In this document: in pieces, positions 25,882 through 36,100 of the stretch
Layout: every line of letters begins with the position of its first letter
Position numbering within the stretch: the stretch's first letter is position 1
Assembly (NCBI GenBank): GCA_902779765.1
Contig: CACZCQ010000004.1
Location: forward strand, 95,250-159,249
DNA from: an uncultured Bacteroidia bacterium
Lineage (GTDB): Bacteria; Bacteroidota; Bacteroidia; Bacteroidales; UBA932
DNA length: 64,000 bases
Reading direction: 5' to 3'
Notes under the pieces: generated by a model
The model's database searches: none
Seen by the model: the letters and a program-made list of their open reading frames with translations, nothing else
Told to the model about the DNA's origin: nothing
Made by a program: the position numbers and the translations under genes

Positions 25882-28002
25882 TCAGGAAATCTTGCTGTAA
25901 TCCTTGATTGAGTATTTATCCTTGCGCAGTTCCGCCGCTAGCGGGGCGTTTACGGGCATTTCAAGGGCCGGGTCGAGAGCCAGGACGTGTTCGGCATATC
26001 CCCTTGCGTCGGAGAGCAATGGTCCGTCATGGACCAGCGAGGCTATATTCAGGGCTATCGGAAGACCGCTCTGCTGGGTACCTTCCAAGTCCCCGGGACC
26101 ACGCATCTTCATGTCCTCCTCGGCCAGGTCGAAGCCGTTCTCAGTCGCGCACATCAGCTCCAGCCTCTTACGGGATTCCTTGCTGACCTTGTTGCCGTGC
26201 ATCAGGATGCAATAGGATTTCTCCGATCCCCTTCCGACACGTCCGCGCAGCTGGTGGAGCTGCGCCAGACCGAACCTTTCCGCATTCTCTATTACCATTA
26301 TCGAGGCATTCGGAACATCCACTCCCACTTCTATGACCGTGGTCGAGACCAGGATGTCAGCCCTCCCGGCGGCGAATGCATCCATGTTGAATTTCTTGAC
26401 GTCGCTGGTCTGCTGGCCGTGAACGATTGCGACCTTATAATCAGGCATGGGGAAGCGGCGCACGACTTCCTCGTATCCCATCTGAAGGTTCTGGTAATCG
26501 AGCTTCTCACTCTCGAATATAAGGGGATATACGATGAATACCTGACGCCCGGAATCGACCTCCTTCCTGATGAAGTTGTACATCGCCGGACGCTTTCCCT
26601 CCCCTATCAGCATCGTCTGTATCGGCTTCCTTCCGGGCGGCATCTCATCAATCACGGAAACGTCAAGGTCGCCGTAGAAAGTCATCGCAAGTGTACGCGG
26701 TATGGGGGTAGCGGTCATCACCAGGACATGTGGCGGCGCCTCCACGGAACTCTTTGACCAAAGCTTCGACCTCTGGTCCACTCCGAAGCGGTGCTGCTCG
26801 TCGATTATGGCGAGACCGAGGTTCTTGAAGACCACATCATCCTCGATAAGCGCATGAGTCCCTATGATGATTCCGACCGATCCGTCCTTAAGCCCTTCGT
26901 GTATCGGCTGCCTTTCCGCCTTCGTGGTGGAACCAATGAGCAGTTCACACCGGACGCCGGCAGGTTCCAGATACTTCCTGATATTGGTATAATGCTGCTG
27001 GGCAAGCACTTCCGTAGGAGCCATTATACAGGCCTGGTAACCATTGCCGACAGCTATCAGTGCAGAAAGCACCGCAACCATGGTCTTTCCGGAACCCACA
27101 TCACCCTGCAGCAGGCGGTTCATCTGATGGCCGCTCATGAGGTCCGACCGGATCTCCTTGATCACCCTCTTCTGGGCTCCCGTGAGCTCATAGGGCAGGG
27201 CGTTGTAGCAGGCATTGAAGGAAGGACCCACCTTCGGCATCGGAATACCGTTTTCATCCCTCGAACGGATGTATTTCTGCTTGAGCAGGGAAAGCTGCAG
27301 CAGGAAGAGTTCCTCCCATTTCAGCCTGTACTGCGCCTTGGCGAGAGCAGTCGGATCGGACGGGAAATGGATGTTCCTGATGGCATACTTTAGAGGGACC
27401 AGCCCCTTTTCCTTGAGGATATAATCAGGAAGGGTTTCCGTCACATCCCCGATGGCCAGGTCGATGGCTTCAGCCATGAGCTTGTTCATCACCTTCCCGG
27501 TCACCCCTCCGTTACGGAGCCTGTCTGTCGAGGCATACACCCCTGTAAGGGTACCGGAAAAACTCTGGGCTCCATCGGTTGGAGGATTGTCTATCTCGGG
27601 ATGGACCATGTTCATCCTGCCGTTATAGACGCTCGGCTTGCCGAAGAACAGGAATACGCAGCCCGGTTTCAGGCGGTCATAGGTATATTTGATCCCTTTG
27701 AAGAACACGAGTTCCATATCGCCGCTATGGTCGCGGACGATGACGGTGAGACGCTGCTTCGCCCCCTTGCCGGTAAGCTCCGAGGAAACCACCTGGGCCA
27801 GGATCTGGACATAGGCATTCCCTCCCCTGACATCCGCGATCCGCATTATAGAACTTCGGTCGATGTACCGGAACGGATATGTGTGCAGGAGATCGCCAAT
27901 GGTTTCCACTTCCAGTTCGGTCCTCAGGAGCGAGGCCCTTTTGGGTCCCACTCCCGGAAGGAACTGCACCTGTGTATCAAGCTTGACCATTCCCGCTGTC
28001 AT
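25882..28002 (-). CDS. recG: ATP-dependent DNA helicase RecG
   Basis: 706 aa. N-terminal wedge/OB domain (about 1-235), then superfamily 2 helicase motors: Walker A GDVGSGKT, motif II DEQH(RFG), MTATPIPRT (motif III), and QLRGRVGRG (motif VI). RecG remodels stalled forks, D-loops and R-loops. An alternative start, Met5 (27990), is equally acceptable. A textbook promoter lies just upstream. It is divergent from the WYL regulator. Confidence 0.96.
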   Translation of the reverse strand: MTAGMVKLDTQVQFLPGVGPKRASLLRTELEVETIGDLLHTYPFRYIDRSSIMRIADVRGGNAYVQILAQVVSSELTGKGAKQRLTVIVRDHSGDMELVFFKGIKYTYDRLKPGCVFLFFGKPSVYNGRMNMVHPEIDNPPTDGAQSFSGTLTGVYASTDRLRNGGVTGKVMNKLMAEAIDLAIGDVTETLPDYILKEKGLVPLKYAIRNIHFPSDPTALAKAQYRLKWEELFLLQLSLLKQKYIRSRDENGIPMPKVGPSFNACYNALPYELTGAQKRVIKEIRSDLMSGHQMNRLLQGDVGSGKTMVAVLSALIAVGNGYQACIMAPTEVLAQQHYTNIRKYLEPAGVRCELLIGSTTKAERQPIHEGLKDGSVGIIIGTHALIEDDVVFKNLGLAIIDEQHRFGVDQRSKLWSKSSVEAPPHVLVMTATPIPRTLAMTFYGDLDVSVIDEMPPGRKPIQTMLIGEGKRPAMYNFIRKEVDSGRQVFIVYPLIFESEKLDYQNLQMGYEEVVRRFPMPDYKVAIVHGQQTSDVKKFNMDAFAAGRADILVSTTVIEVGVDVPNASIMVIENAERFGLAQLHQLRGRVGRGSEKSYCILMHGNKVSKESRKRLELMCATENGFDLAEEDMKMRGPGDLEGTQQSGLPIALNIASLVHDGPLLSDARGYAEHVLALDPALEMPVNAPLAAELRKDKYSIKDYSKIS

Positions 28003-28018
28003 AAACGTCGAATCTTAA

Positions 28019-28049
28019 CAAATCTACTAACTAAATCCCTTATCTCAAA
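28019..28049 (-). promoter_or_regulatory. Promoter of recG
   Basis: On the minus strand: TTTG (28046-28049), 19-nt spacer, TAGATTTG (28019-28026). Leader about 10 nt to ATG 28002. Confidence 0.75.
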
Positions 28050-28079
28050 ATCAGTGCACGGTATTCGGCAATTGTTTAC

Positions 28080-28087
28080 TATATTTG
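28080..28087 (+). promoter_or_regulatory. -7 promoter element of WYL regulator
   Basis: TATATTTG fits TAnnTTTG. It lies 28 nt before ATG 28116 and 7 nt before the alternative TTG 28095. No -33. Confidence 0.5.
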
Positions 28088-28115
28088 ATGTGCCTTGAAA
28101 AAGCACATCCTTGGA

Positions 28116-29024
28116 ATGGTATCTGAACTGATCGGGAAATACATCTGGCTGATACAGATCATCAACGCCTCGGGCGGACGCGGCCTGTCCCTGAGGGAGA
28201 TCACCGGCAGGTACGAGAGACGCTACGACCAACCGTATTCGCGAAGGACCTTCAACAATCACCGTCAGGCGATACTGGAGGTTTTCGGAATAGATATCGT
28301 ATGCGACCGCGCCACAAACCGGTATTCGATCCCGGGCGGAGAGGATGTGATGGACGATGACAAGAGCACGGAATGGCTCATCAACACCTTTACCGTCAAC
28401 AACCTGCTGTCACTTGGCAAGGGGCGTCTGAGCGGCAGGGTCAGCGTGGAGGAGATACCTTCCGGACACAGGTTCCTGACCTCCATCATGCAGGCCATGG
28501 AAGAGGACATGGAACTTGAGATAGTATACGGGAAATACAGCAATTCCTATTCGGAAACCCTGCACGTGCTTCCCTATGCCGTCAAGGAACACGAGCGCAG
28601 GTGGTACCTTGTCGCGTTCTGCCGCGAAAGGAACGGCATGAGGGTCTACGGCCTCGACAGAATCGCCTCTCTCGAAGAGACAGGTGAGACCTTCCGGATG
28701 CCCAGGAACTTCGACGTGGATGACCTCTTCAGCGAGAGTTTCGGAATATATTACCCGAAAGAGGGCCAGAAGAGCGTCACGGTCAGGTTCAGGGCAACCG
28801 AAGAGGAATCAAGATACCTCCGTGACCTGCCTATGCATAAAAGCCAGAAGGAAGAAGGTCCCACCGAAGGCGGAGGAAGCGTTTTCAGGCTCCGGCTGAT
28901 TCCGGACGAGAACCTGGTCATGGAATTCTGCAGGCTTGCCGGCCGGGTGGAAGTACTTGAACCGGAAGAACTCCGCTCATCCGTAAAGGATGCTCTGGAG
29001 AAAGGTTATGAATCTTATGAATAA
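28116..29024 (+). CDS. WYL-domain transcriptional regulator
   Basis: 302 aa from ATG 28116 (MVSELIGKYIWLIQ); a TTG at 28095 would add seven residues. N-terminal region (about 10-80) looks like a winged helix (LSLREITGRYERR, SRRTFNNHRQAI). A WYL domain spans about 130-200 (LEIVYGKYSNSYSE, RRWYLVAFC), with a WCX-like C-terminus. WYL proteins bind ligands, often nucleic acids, and regulate transcription; many act in DNA damage or defence. Its place opposite recG is suggestive of a DNA-stress role, but no target is evident. The S9 peptidase gene starts 4 nt after its stop. Confidence 0.85.
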   Translation: MVSELIGKYIWLIQIINASGGRGLSLREITGRYERRYDQPYSRRTFNNHRQAILEVFGIDIVCDRATNRYSIPGGEDVMDDDKSTEWLINTFTVNNLLSLGKGRLSGRVSVEEIPSGHRFLTSIMQAMEEDMELEIVYGKYSNSYSETLHVLPYAVKEHERRWYLVAFCRERNGMRVYGLDRIASLEETGETFRMPRNFDVDDLFSESFGIYYPKEGQKSVTVRFRATEEESRYLRDLPMHKSQKEEGPTEGGGSVFRLRLIPDENLVMEFCRLAGRVEVLEPEELRSSVKDALEKGYESYE

Positions 29025-29028
29025 CGAT

Positions 29029-31320
29029 ATGAAAAAAGTTTATCTTGCCCTCGCGGCAGCAACGTTGATCATTATGGGTTGCGCACAGAAAAAGGCGGAC
29101 GAGAAGGGGACCTACATCGGTCCTTCCGACATCCAGGTAGAGAATGGTATCATGACTCCTGAAACCCTCCTTTCTTTCGGAAGGCTTTCCGATCCCCAGC
29201 TTTCTCCGGACGGAAGATGGATCCTTTACGGAGTGAGCTACACGTCCATCGAGGACAACCGTTCCTGCAGGAACCTTTTCCTTCAGGAAGTTGTCAAGGC
29301 GGAAGACGGCAGCCTGTCCTTCGGAGACAAGGTCCAGCTCACAAAGGAAGGTAAGAGCGTCAGTAACGCCCGTTGGAGCAAAGACGGACAGGACATTTAC
29401 TATCTTCAGGGCGGACAGGTGTGGAAGGCGCACGTAGTACTTCCTGAAGGTGGCAACTCCGCCTGTCTGAAGGATGCTGTACAGGAAACCGACTACCCGG
29501 CCGGGATCGGAGAGTTTTCACTTGACCCGAAACAGGACCTGATCCTGTTCACCAGTACGGTACCGGGTTCCGTAAAGACCCCCAAGGATTTCGACCCTGA
29601 ACTTGACAAGGCTAAGGCCTACGTCACAGAGGATCTCATGTACCGTCATTGGGACCACTGGACGACGGAGAAACCGCAGACCTATGTAGCTCCGTTCCCT
29701 ATGGGCAAGGACGTACAGCCATTGAACATACTCGATGAAGATGCAGGCAAGTACGAGCTTCCTATCGAACCCTTCAGCGGAATCGAACAGCTCAGCTGGA
29801 GCCCTGACGGCCAGATGGTGGCATATTCCTGCAAGAAGGTGGACAGCGGACGCGAATATGCCTTCTCGACCGATACGGAAATATACATCTACAAGATCGT
29901 CACCGGGGAGACCGTTCGCATCCCGATGGACGGCGGATATGACACCGACCCGGTATGGAGTCCCGACGGCACTCACCTCGCGTGGATAAGCATGGCCCGC
30001 AACGGCTATGAAGCCGACAAGACCCGCCTGTTCGTCGCAACGATCGGACCCGAGACCATCGAGCCCGACGGCCAGACTTCGATAGAGATCAGCGACATCC
30101 GTGAACTGACTGCCGGCTTCAAATACAATGCTGCCGGCCCGGTCTGGTCAGCGGATTCGAAATCAATCTATTTCAACGCCCTTACCGAGGGCCTGCAGGC
30201 AATCTACAAGGTGGATGCCGTTGCAGGTGCTTTCAATGAAGATGGAAACAGGCTTGACGTCGCTGTCATTCCGGTCAGGATTACCCCGGATGACGCGTGG
30301 TATGACTTCAACTCTCCCTTTGCCGTAATTGACGGGACCCTGCTGGCAAGTTATGCTTCCATGGAATTCCCTACTGAACTGGTGGCAGTGAATGAGGCAG
30401 ACGGCTCATTCTCCAGGATATCCGACGAGAACGGCCACATACTCCAGCAACTGGAGCCCTGCAATATCGAGGAACGCTGGATCACCACGGTGGACGGCAA
30501 GAAAATGCTGACCTGGGTCCTCTATCCTCCCAAGTTCGATTCCACCAAGGTCTATCCCGCAATCGAGATATTCCTCGGCGGTCCCCAGGGAACCCTCAGC
30601 CAAGGCTGGAGCTACCGCTGGAACTACCGCCTGATGGCCTCCCAGGGCTACATTGTCATCCTTCCCAACCGCCGTGGCACGACCGCTTTCGGCCAGGAAT
30701 GGTGCGAACAGATCAGCGGTGACTACATCGGCCTGAACATGCAGGACTACCTTAGCGCGGCACGTGAACTCAAGAAGGAGCCTTTCGTTGGTAAACTGGC
30801 GGGCTGCGGTGCCTCTTACGGCGGCTTCAGCGTCTACTACATGGCCGGCATCCACGGCGATGTCTACGACTGCTTCATAGCCCACGCGGGTATATTCGAC
30901 GAGAAGTACATGTACTACGAGACCGAGGAGATGTGGTTCCCCAACTGGGACAACGGAGGTTTGACCGAAGCGGCATTCACGCCAGGAGAGCAGGGTCCTC
31001 GAGGCGATGGCAAGACCTTCGGAGGCATCCAGCAGGCCGGTTCCCCCTGGAGCAACGCTCCCAAGGCGGTCCGCCATTATTCCAACTCCCCCGCTGCCAA
31101 CGTTACCAAATGGCATACGCCGATTCTCTGCATCCACGGAATGATGGACTTCCGTATCCCCTATGACCAGGGCATGGCCGCCTTCAACACCGCCCAGATG
31201 ATGGGAGTTCCCTCCAAGCTCATTTTGTTCCCTGAAGAGAACCACTGGATCCTGCAGCCCCAGAATGCGCTGTTCTGGCACAGGAGCTATTTCGACTGGC
31301 TGGACCGCTGGTGCAGGTAG
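29029..31320 (+). CDS. S9-family prolyl oligopeptidase-like lipoprotein
   Basis: 763 aa from ATG 29029 (MKKVYLALAAATLIIMGC); upstream in-frame starts overlap the WYL gene. C18 is in a lipobox (IMGC), so it should be a lipoprotein facing the periplasm. The N-terminal part is a TolB-like beta-propeller (LSPDGRWILYG, WSPDGQMVAYS, WSPDGTHLAWIS). The C-terminal alpha/beta hydrolase has a complete triad: S596 in GASYGGF, D707 in MMDFRIPY and H739 in ENHW. Predicted dipeptidyl- or oligopeptidase processing imported peptides, as in the DPP-rich Bacteroidetes. A bidirectional terminator follows. Confidence 0.92.
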   Translation: MKKVYLALAAATLIIMGCAQKKADEKGTYIGPSDIQVENGIMTPETLLSFGRLSDPQLSPDGRWILYGVSYTSIEDNRSCRNLFLQEVVKAEDGSLSFGDKVQLTKEGKSVSNARWSKDGQDIYYLQGGQVWKAHVVLPEGGNSACLKDAVQETDYPAGIGEFSLDPKQDLILFTSTVPGSVKTPKDFDPELDKAKAYVTEDLMYRHWDHWTTEKPQTYVAPFPMGKDVQPLNILDEDAGKYELPIEPFSGIEQLSWSPDGQMVAYSCKKVDSGREYAFSTDTEIYIYKIVTGETVRIPMDGGYDTDPVWSPDGTHLAWISMARNGYEADKTRLFVATIGPETIEPDGQTSIEISDIRELTAGFKYNAAGPVWSADSKSIYFNALTEGLQAIYKVDAVAGAFNEDGNRLDVAVIPVRITPDDAWYDFNSPFAVIDGTLLASYASMEFPTELVAVNEADGSFSRISDENGHILQQLEPCNIEERWITTVDGKKMLTWVLYPPKFDSTKVYPAIEIFLGGPQGTLSQGWSYRWNYRLMASQGYIVILPNRRGTTAFGQEWCEQISGDYIGLNMQDYLSAARELKKEPFVGKLAGCGASYGGFSVYYMAGIHGDVYDCFIAHAGIFDEKYMYYETEEMWFPNWDNGGLTEAAFTPGEQGPRGDGKTFGGIQQAGSPWSNAPKAVRHYSNSPAANVTKWHTPILCIHGMMDFRIPYDQGMAAFNTAQMMGVPSKLILFPEENHWILQPQNALFWHRSYFDWLDRWCR

Positions 31321-31336
31321 CCGGCTGTACGACATT

Positions 31337-31376
31337 AAAAAAAGCGGGGTGAGCCGATGCTCATCCCGCTTTTTCT
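31337..31376. terminator. Bidirectional terminator between S9 peptidase and OMP genes
   Basis: A-run, AGCGGGGTGAG / CTCATCCCGCT stem with a 6-nt loop (one G-U pair), then TTTTT. It ends the plus-strand peptidase and the minus-strand barrel gene. Confidence 0.85.
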
Positions 31377-31393
31377 TATTGCCGTCCCGTGTA

Positions 31394-32005
31394 TTAGAAA
31401 CGATATGCGACTCCAGCCTTGGCGTACCTCTTGATCCTCTTGGTACCGTCACCGGATTTGTCAAGGTTGAACATTCCGTGGTCATAACCGGCTGTGATCT
31501 GGAACCTTCCGAGGTTCAGGCCGAGACCGCCGCCGAGGAGCACGTTGGTCCTGCTGTAGTCGTTGTCCTTGTAATTGTCATGTGTAGTAGATAAGGCAGG
31601 ATAAGTAGTCTTAGAGGCAACTCCTAACTGGACGGTAGGACCGGCAAAGAGAAAGAGCCTAGAGTTGGCTCCAACATTGAATCCGAGGTTGAAATACACA
31701 GGGACATTCACAAAATGCTCCCTGATCTTGATATCGGTCCCAGGAATATCCTCAAAGCTATCATCACACATCAGGAGAGAATAATACAATCCTGGAGCGA
31801 TGCCGATAAGATCAGATATAGGAAGATTGTATGAGAAACCTGCATAGGCTCCGTTCATTCCTACTTCCATCGATGCAACGTTCATAGTAATCTGGTCACC
31901 GGCGTGAAGGTAACCGGCACCGACAGACAACTGGGCGAATGAATTCGTGGCGACGGTCATCATGACTGCGGCCGCGATAAGGGTGATGATTCTTTTCATT
32001 TTCAT
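31394..32005 (-). CDS. Outer-membrane beta-barrel (porin-family) protein
   Basis: 203 aa with a signal peptide (about 1-26, ending NSFAQ). The rest alternates hydrophobic and polar residues with Gly/Tyr turns (GAGYLHAG, YAGFSYNLP, LLGGGLGLNLG) and ends in an aromatic (AGVAYRF), the layout of the OMP_b-brl_2 family of 8-strand barrels. Function unknown. A second in-frame Met at residue 3 is an equal start. Only 29 nt separate it from the upstream tRNA-Arg on the same strand, and no promoter element was found in that gap. Confidence 0.83.
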   Translation of the reverse strand: MKMKRIITLIAAAVMMTVATNSFAQLSVGAGYLHAGDQITMNVASMEVGMNGAYAGFSYNLPISDLIGIAPGLYYSLLMCDDSFEDIPGTDIKIREHFVNVPVYFNLGFNVGANSRLFLFAGPTVQLGVASKTTYPALSTTHDNYKDNDYSRTNVLLGGGLGLNLGRFQITAGYDHGMFNLDKSGDGTKRIKRYAKAGVAYRF

Positions 32006-32034
32006 TCTTGCATTTTAATGGTTGATTGATCTTG

Positions 32035-32106
32035 TACCCCCAAGGCGAATCGAACGCCTATCGTAGGAACCGGAATCCTAAATTCTATCCATTAAACTAT
32101 GGGGGC
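32035..32106 (-). tRNA. tRNA-Arg (anticodon CCG)
   Basis: 72 nt, with complete cloverleaf. Acceptor GCCCCCA pairs with TGGGGGT (one G-U), discriminator A. The anticodon stem TAGGA/TCCTA encloses the 7-nt loop TTCCGGT, giving anticodon CCG for CGG codons. T arm AGGCG-TTCGATT-CGCCT. The 3' CCA is not encoded. The OMP gene follows 29 nt downstream on the same strand. Confidence 0.95.
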
Positions 32107-32135
32107 AATGTACAGCCCATAATCCGAACCGACTG

Positions 32136-32143
32136 CAAAATTA
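32136..32143 (-). promoter_or_regulatory. -7 promoter element of tRNA-Arg
   Basis: Minus-strand TAATTTTG, 29 nt before the mature 5' end. No -33 at the right spacing. Confidence 0.5.
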
Positions 32144-32197
32144 TAAAAATGAAATCAAATTAGGAATTTTAATCTCGGATATTCGAAGAATATGTTG

Positions 32198-32205
32198 TAT
32201 TTTTG
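32198..32205 (+). promoter_or_regulatory. -7 promoter element of fabD
   Basis: TATTTTTG with only 6 nt to ATG 32212, so the mRNA is predicted leaderless or nearly so. No good -33. Confidence 0.55.
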
Positions 32206-32211
32206 TCAGAT

Positions 32212-33105
32212 ATGAAAAAAGCCTACGTATTTCCCGGTCAAGGGTCGCAGTTCCCTGGAATGGCTAAGGATCTCTATGAGAACAACGCCTATGGGAAGGA
32301 ACTGCTGGAGAGGGCCAACGAAGTCCTCGGTTTCAAGATTACTGACATAATGTTCAACGGCACGGCTGAAGACCTGAAGGCAACCAAGGTCACCCAGCCT
32401 GCGATATTCCTTCATTCCGTAGTCCTGGCGAAGTGCTATGACGGATTCAATCCCGACATGGTCGCCGGTCACTCCCTCGGGGAGTTCTCCGCACTCGCGG
32501 CAGCCGGTGCCATCAAGTTCGAGGATGCGCTCCGTCTGGTCTTCATACGCGCCACCGAAATGCAGAAATGCTGCGAGAAGGTCCCCGGCGGCATGGCCGC
32601 CATAATCGGGCTGGCCGATGATGTGGTCGAATCCATCTGCTCCGAATGCGGTGGAATCGTAATCCCGGCGAACTACAACTGCCACGGCCAGATAGTGATC
32701 TCCGGAGAGAAGGATGCCATAGAGAGGGCTTGCGAGGCCGCCAAGCAGGCCGGTGCCAAGAGGGCGCTCCCCCTTCAGGTCGGAGGTGCCTTCCACTCCC
32801 CTCTCATGGAGCCAGCAAGGCTTGAGCTCGGCAAGGCGATCGAGGAAACTGAGATCGTCGCTCCCGCCTGCCCCATCTACCAGAATGTCACGGCAGCTCC
32901 TACGACCGATCCCGTGCTCATCAAGAAGAACCTCCTGACCCAGCTGACCTCACCGGTCAGATGGACCGCCAGCGTCGAGAACATGATTGCCGACGGAGCC
33001 GGCTATTTCATGGAGATCGGACCCGGAACCGTCCTGCAAGGACTTGTAAAGAGGATTTCCGGCGGAGCCGAAGGCATTACTGTCGAAGGTATCACCACCC
33101 TGTAA
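32212..33105 (+). CDS. fabD: Malonyl-CoA:ACP transacylase
   Basis: 297 aa from ATG 32212 (MKKAYVFPGQGSQFPGM); the in-frame TTG three codons upstream is unlikely. FGQG-type oxyanion motif at 7-12, nucleophile S88 in GHSLGEF and catalytic H195 in GGAFHSPLM. It loads malonyl groups onto acyl carrier protein for fatty-acid synthesis. nifJ begins 25 nt downstream behind an AAGGAT ribosome-binding site and may be co-transcribed. Confidence 0.96.
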   Translation: MKKAYVFPGQGSQFPGMAKDLYENNAYGKELLERANEVLGFKITDIMFNGTAEDLKATKVTQPAIFLHSVVLAKCYDGFNPDMVAGHSLGEFSALAAAGAIKFEDALRLVFIRATEMQKCCEKVPGGMAAIIGLADDVVESICSECGGIVIPANYNCHGQIVISGEKDAIERACEAAKQAGAKRALPLQVGGAFHSPLMEPARLELGKAIEETEIVAPACPIYQNVTAAPTTDPVLIKKNLLTQLTSPVRWTASVENMIADGAGYFMEIGPGTVLQGLVKRISGGAEGITVEGITTL

Positions 33106-33130
33106 GAATATTCACACAAATTAGAAGGAT

Positions 33131-36100
33131 ATGGCTAAAGAAAAGAAATTCATCACTTGTGATGGTAACACTGCAGTCGCCAACGTCGCTTATCTTTTCA
33201 GCGAGAACGCCTGCATCTACCCTATCACTCCCTCCTCTCCCATGGCGGAGAACATCGACGAGTGGGCTGCCCACGGGAAAAAGAATCTCTGGGGCGAGAC
33301 CGTCAGCGTAACTGAGATGGAAAGCGAGGCCGGTGCCTCGGGAGCCGTTCACGGTTCCCTCCAGGCCGGAGTCCTCACGACCACCTACACCGCTTCACAG
33401 GGCCTTCTCCTGATGATCCCCAACATGTACAAGATCGCAGGTGAACTGCTTCCCGGAGTATTCCATGTCTCCGCACGCGCACTCGCATCCCACGCCCTCT
33501 CCATATTCGGAGACCATCAGGATGTGATGGCATGCCGCCAAACAGGTTTCGCCCTGCTCGCTTCCGGCTCAGTCCAGGAGGCACAGGACCTGGCAGCCGT
33601 TTCACACCTTGCCGCCATCAAGTCCAGCATTCCTTTCCTGCACTTCTTCGACGGTTTCCGCACCTCGCACGAGATCCAGAAGATCGAAGCCCTTGACGAG
33701 GAGGCTCTTAAGGGAATGGTCAGCGAAAAGTCCCTCAAGGCTTTCCGTGAAAGGGCCCTCAATCCCGACGCCCCCGTCACCCGCGGTACCGCCCAGAACG
33801 GTGACGTATACTTCCAGGCTGTCGAATCCAGGAACAACAACTATGCTGCGGTTCCCGACATCGTCGCCCGCTACATGGGTGAGATCAGCGAGCTGACCGG
33901 CCGCGAGTACCGTCCGTTCACATATTACGGAGCACCTGACGCAGAGAAGGTCATCGTCGCGATGGGTTCGGTCACCGAGACCATCAAGGAGACCATCGAC
34001 TACCTCGCCGGACAGGGACGCAAATACGGACTCATCACCGTACATCTTTACAGGCCCTTCGCCGAGAAATATTTTGTCAAGGTACTCCCCAAGACCGTCA
34101 AGAGGATCGCAGTCCTCGACAGGACCAAGGAGCCCGGAGCCCTCGGAGAACCCCTCTTCCTCGATGTCAAGGCCCTCTTCCAGGGCAAGGAGAACAGTCC
34201 GCTCGTAATCGGCGGCCGCTATGGTCTCTCCTCCAAGGACACTACTCCCGCCCAGATCGTCGCTGTCTATGACAACCTCGAGCTGAACGAGCCCAAGAAT
34301 GACTTCACCATCGGAATCGTGGACGACGTGACCTTCAAGTCCCTCGCCATCAAGAACGAGATCTCGATCGTAAAGCCCGGCACCACCGAGTGCAAGTTCT
34401 ACGGTCTCGGATCCGACGGAACCGTAGGTGCGAACAAGAACACCATCAAGATCATAGGCAGTCATACCCAGAAGTACTGCCAGGCCTACTTCGACTACGA
34501 TTCGAAGAAGTCCGGCGGTTACACCTGCTCCCACCTGCGTTTCGGTGACCTGCCCATCAAGGCTCCGTACCTCGTGAGCACTCCTGATTTCGTGGCCTGC
34601 CACGTACCTTCATACCTTGAGAAGTACGATGTCCTGAAGGGCATCAAGGACGGCGGCACCCTCCTCCTCAATTCCCTGTGGGACGAGGCCGAGACCGTCA
34701 AGAGGATCCCTGACAATGTCAAGGCCATCATCGGAAAGAAGCACATCAAGCTGTACATCATCAATGCTACCAAGATCGCTTCCGAAATCGGCCTCGGCAA
34801 CAGGACCAATACCATCCTCCAGTCCGCTTTCTTCAAGATCACTGGCATCATCCCTTACGAGGATGCAGTCAAGTACATGAAGGACGCCATCGTAAAGAGC
34901 TACGGCAAGAAGGGCGAGAACGTCGTCAACATGAACTACGCAGCAGTCGACCGTGGCGGTGAATATACCGAGGTCACCATCCCCGCCGACTGGGCCAATA
35001 TCAGCGCCAAGTTCGAGACTCCGAACAAGGACCGTCTCGCTCCCGCCTTCGTAAAGGAGATCGCCGACGTGGTCAACTCCCAGAACGGAGACTCCCTGCC
35101 CGTCAGCGCATTCCTGCCTTATGCAGACGGAACGATGCCGGCCGGCACCGCTGCTTATGAGAAGCGCGGAGTCGCCGTCACGGTGCCCAGCTGGGATCCT
35201 GACAAGTGTATCCAGTGCAACACCTGCGCCTTCGTCTGCCCCCACGCCGCCATCCGTCCGTTCCTCCTCACTGCCGAAGAGGCCGAGAAGGCTCCCGCCG
35301 CCCTCAAGAAGGCTGCAGGAAAGGCTGTCCTGAAGGAGTACACCTTCGCCCTTGCCACTTCAGTCGACGACTGTACAGGTTGCGGCAACTGCGTTGATGT
35401 CTGCCCTGCAAAGGAGAAAGCCCTCACCATGGTCTCCGCCCTCGACCAGCATCAGGAGCAGGAGAACTTCAACTGGCTCGCCTCCAAGGTCGGCTACAAG
35501 GACAATGTGGTCAACAAGGCTGCCAACGTGAAGAACTCCCAGTTCGCACAGCCCCTGTTCGAGTTCAGCGGCGCCTGCGCAGGCTGCGGCGAGACTCCTT
35601 ACATCAAGAATATCACCCAGCTCTTCGGAGACAGGATGATGATAGCAAACGCCACCGGTTGCTCCTCCATCTACGGAGCTTCCTTCCCGGCATCCCCTTA
35701 CTGCACCAACGCCCAGGGTCACGGCCCGGCATGGCAGAACTCCCTTTTCGAGGACAACGCCGAGTTCGGCCTTGGAATGAAGATCGGTTCCGACCGCGCA
35801 CGCGAGACTGTCGCCAACCTCATGAACCAGGCTATCGCCTGCGAGTGCTGCTCCGACGAGATCAAGGCCCTTGCACAGCAGTGGCTCGACAACAAGGAGG
35901 ACGGCACCGTCACCCGCGAGGTTGCAGACAAGATAGTTCCCCTGCTCGGAGAATGCAAGTGCGAGACCTGCACCAAGCTCCTCGAGTACAAGCACTTCAT
36001 CCCTGCCCGCAGCCAGTGGATATTCGGTGGTGACGGTTGGGCATATGACATCGGATACGGCGGTCTGGACCACGTCCTTGCTTCCGGAAAGAATGTCAAC

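Noticed and set aside
33602-34603. 333-codon minus-strand ORF
   Set aside because: Antisense to nifJ; composition typical of a shadow of a strongly biased gene.
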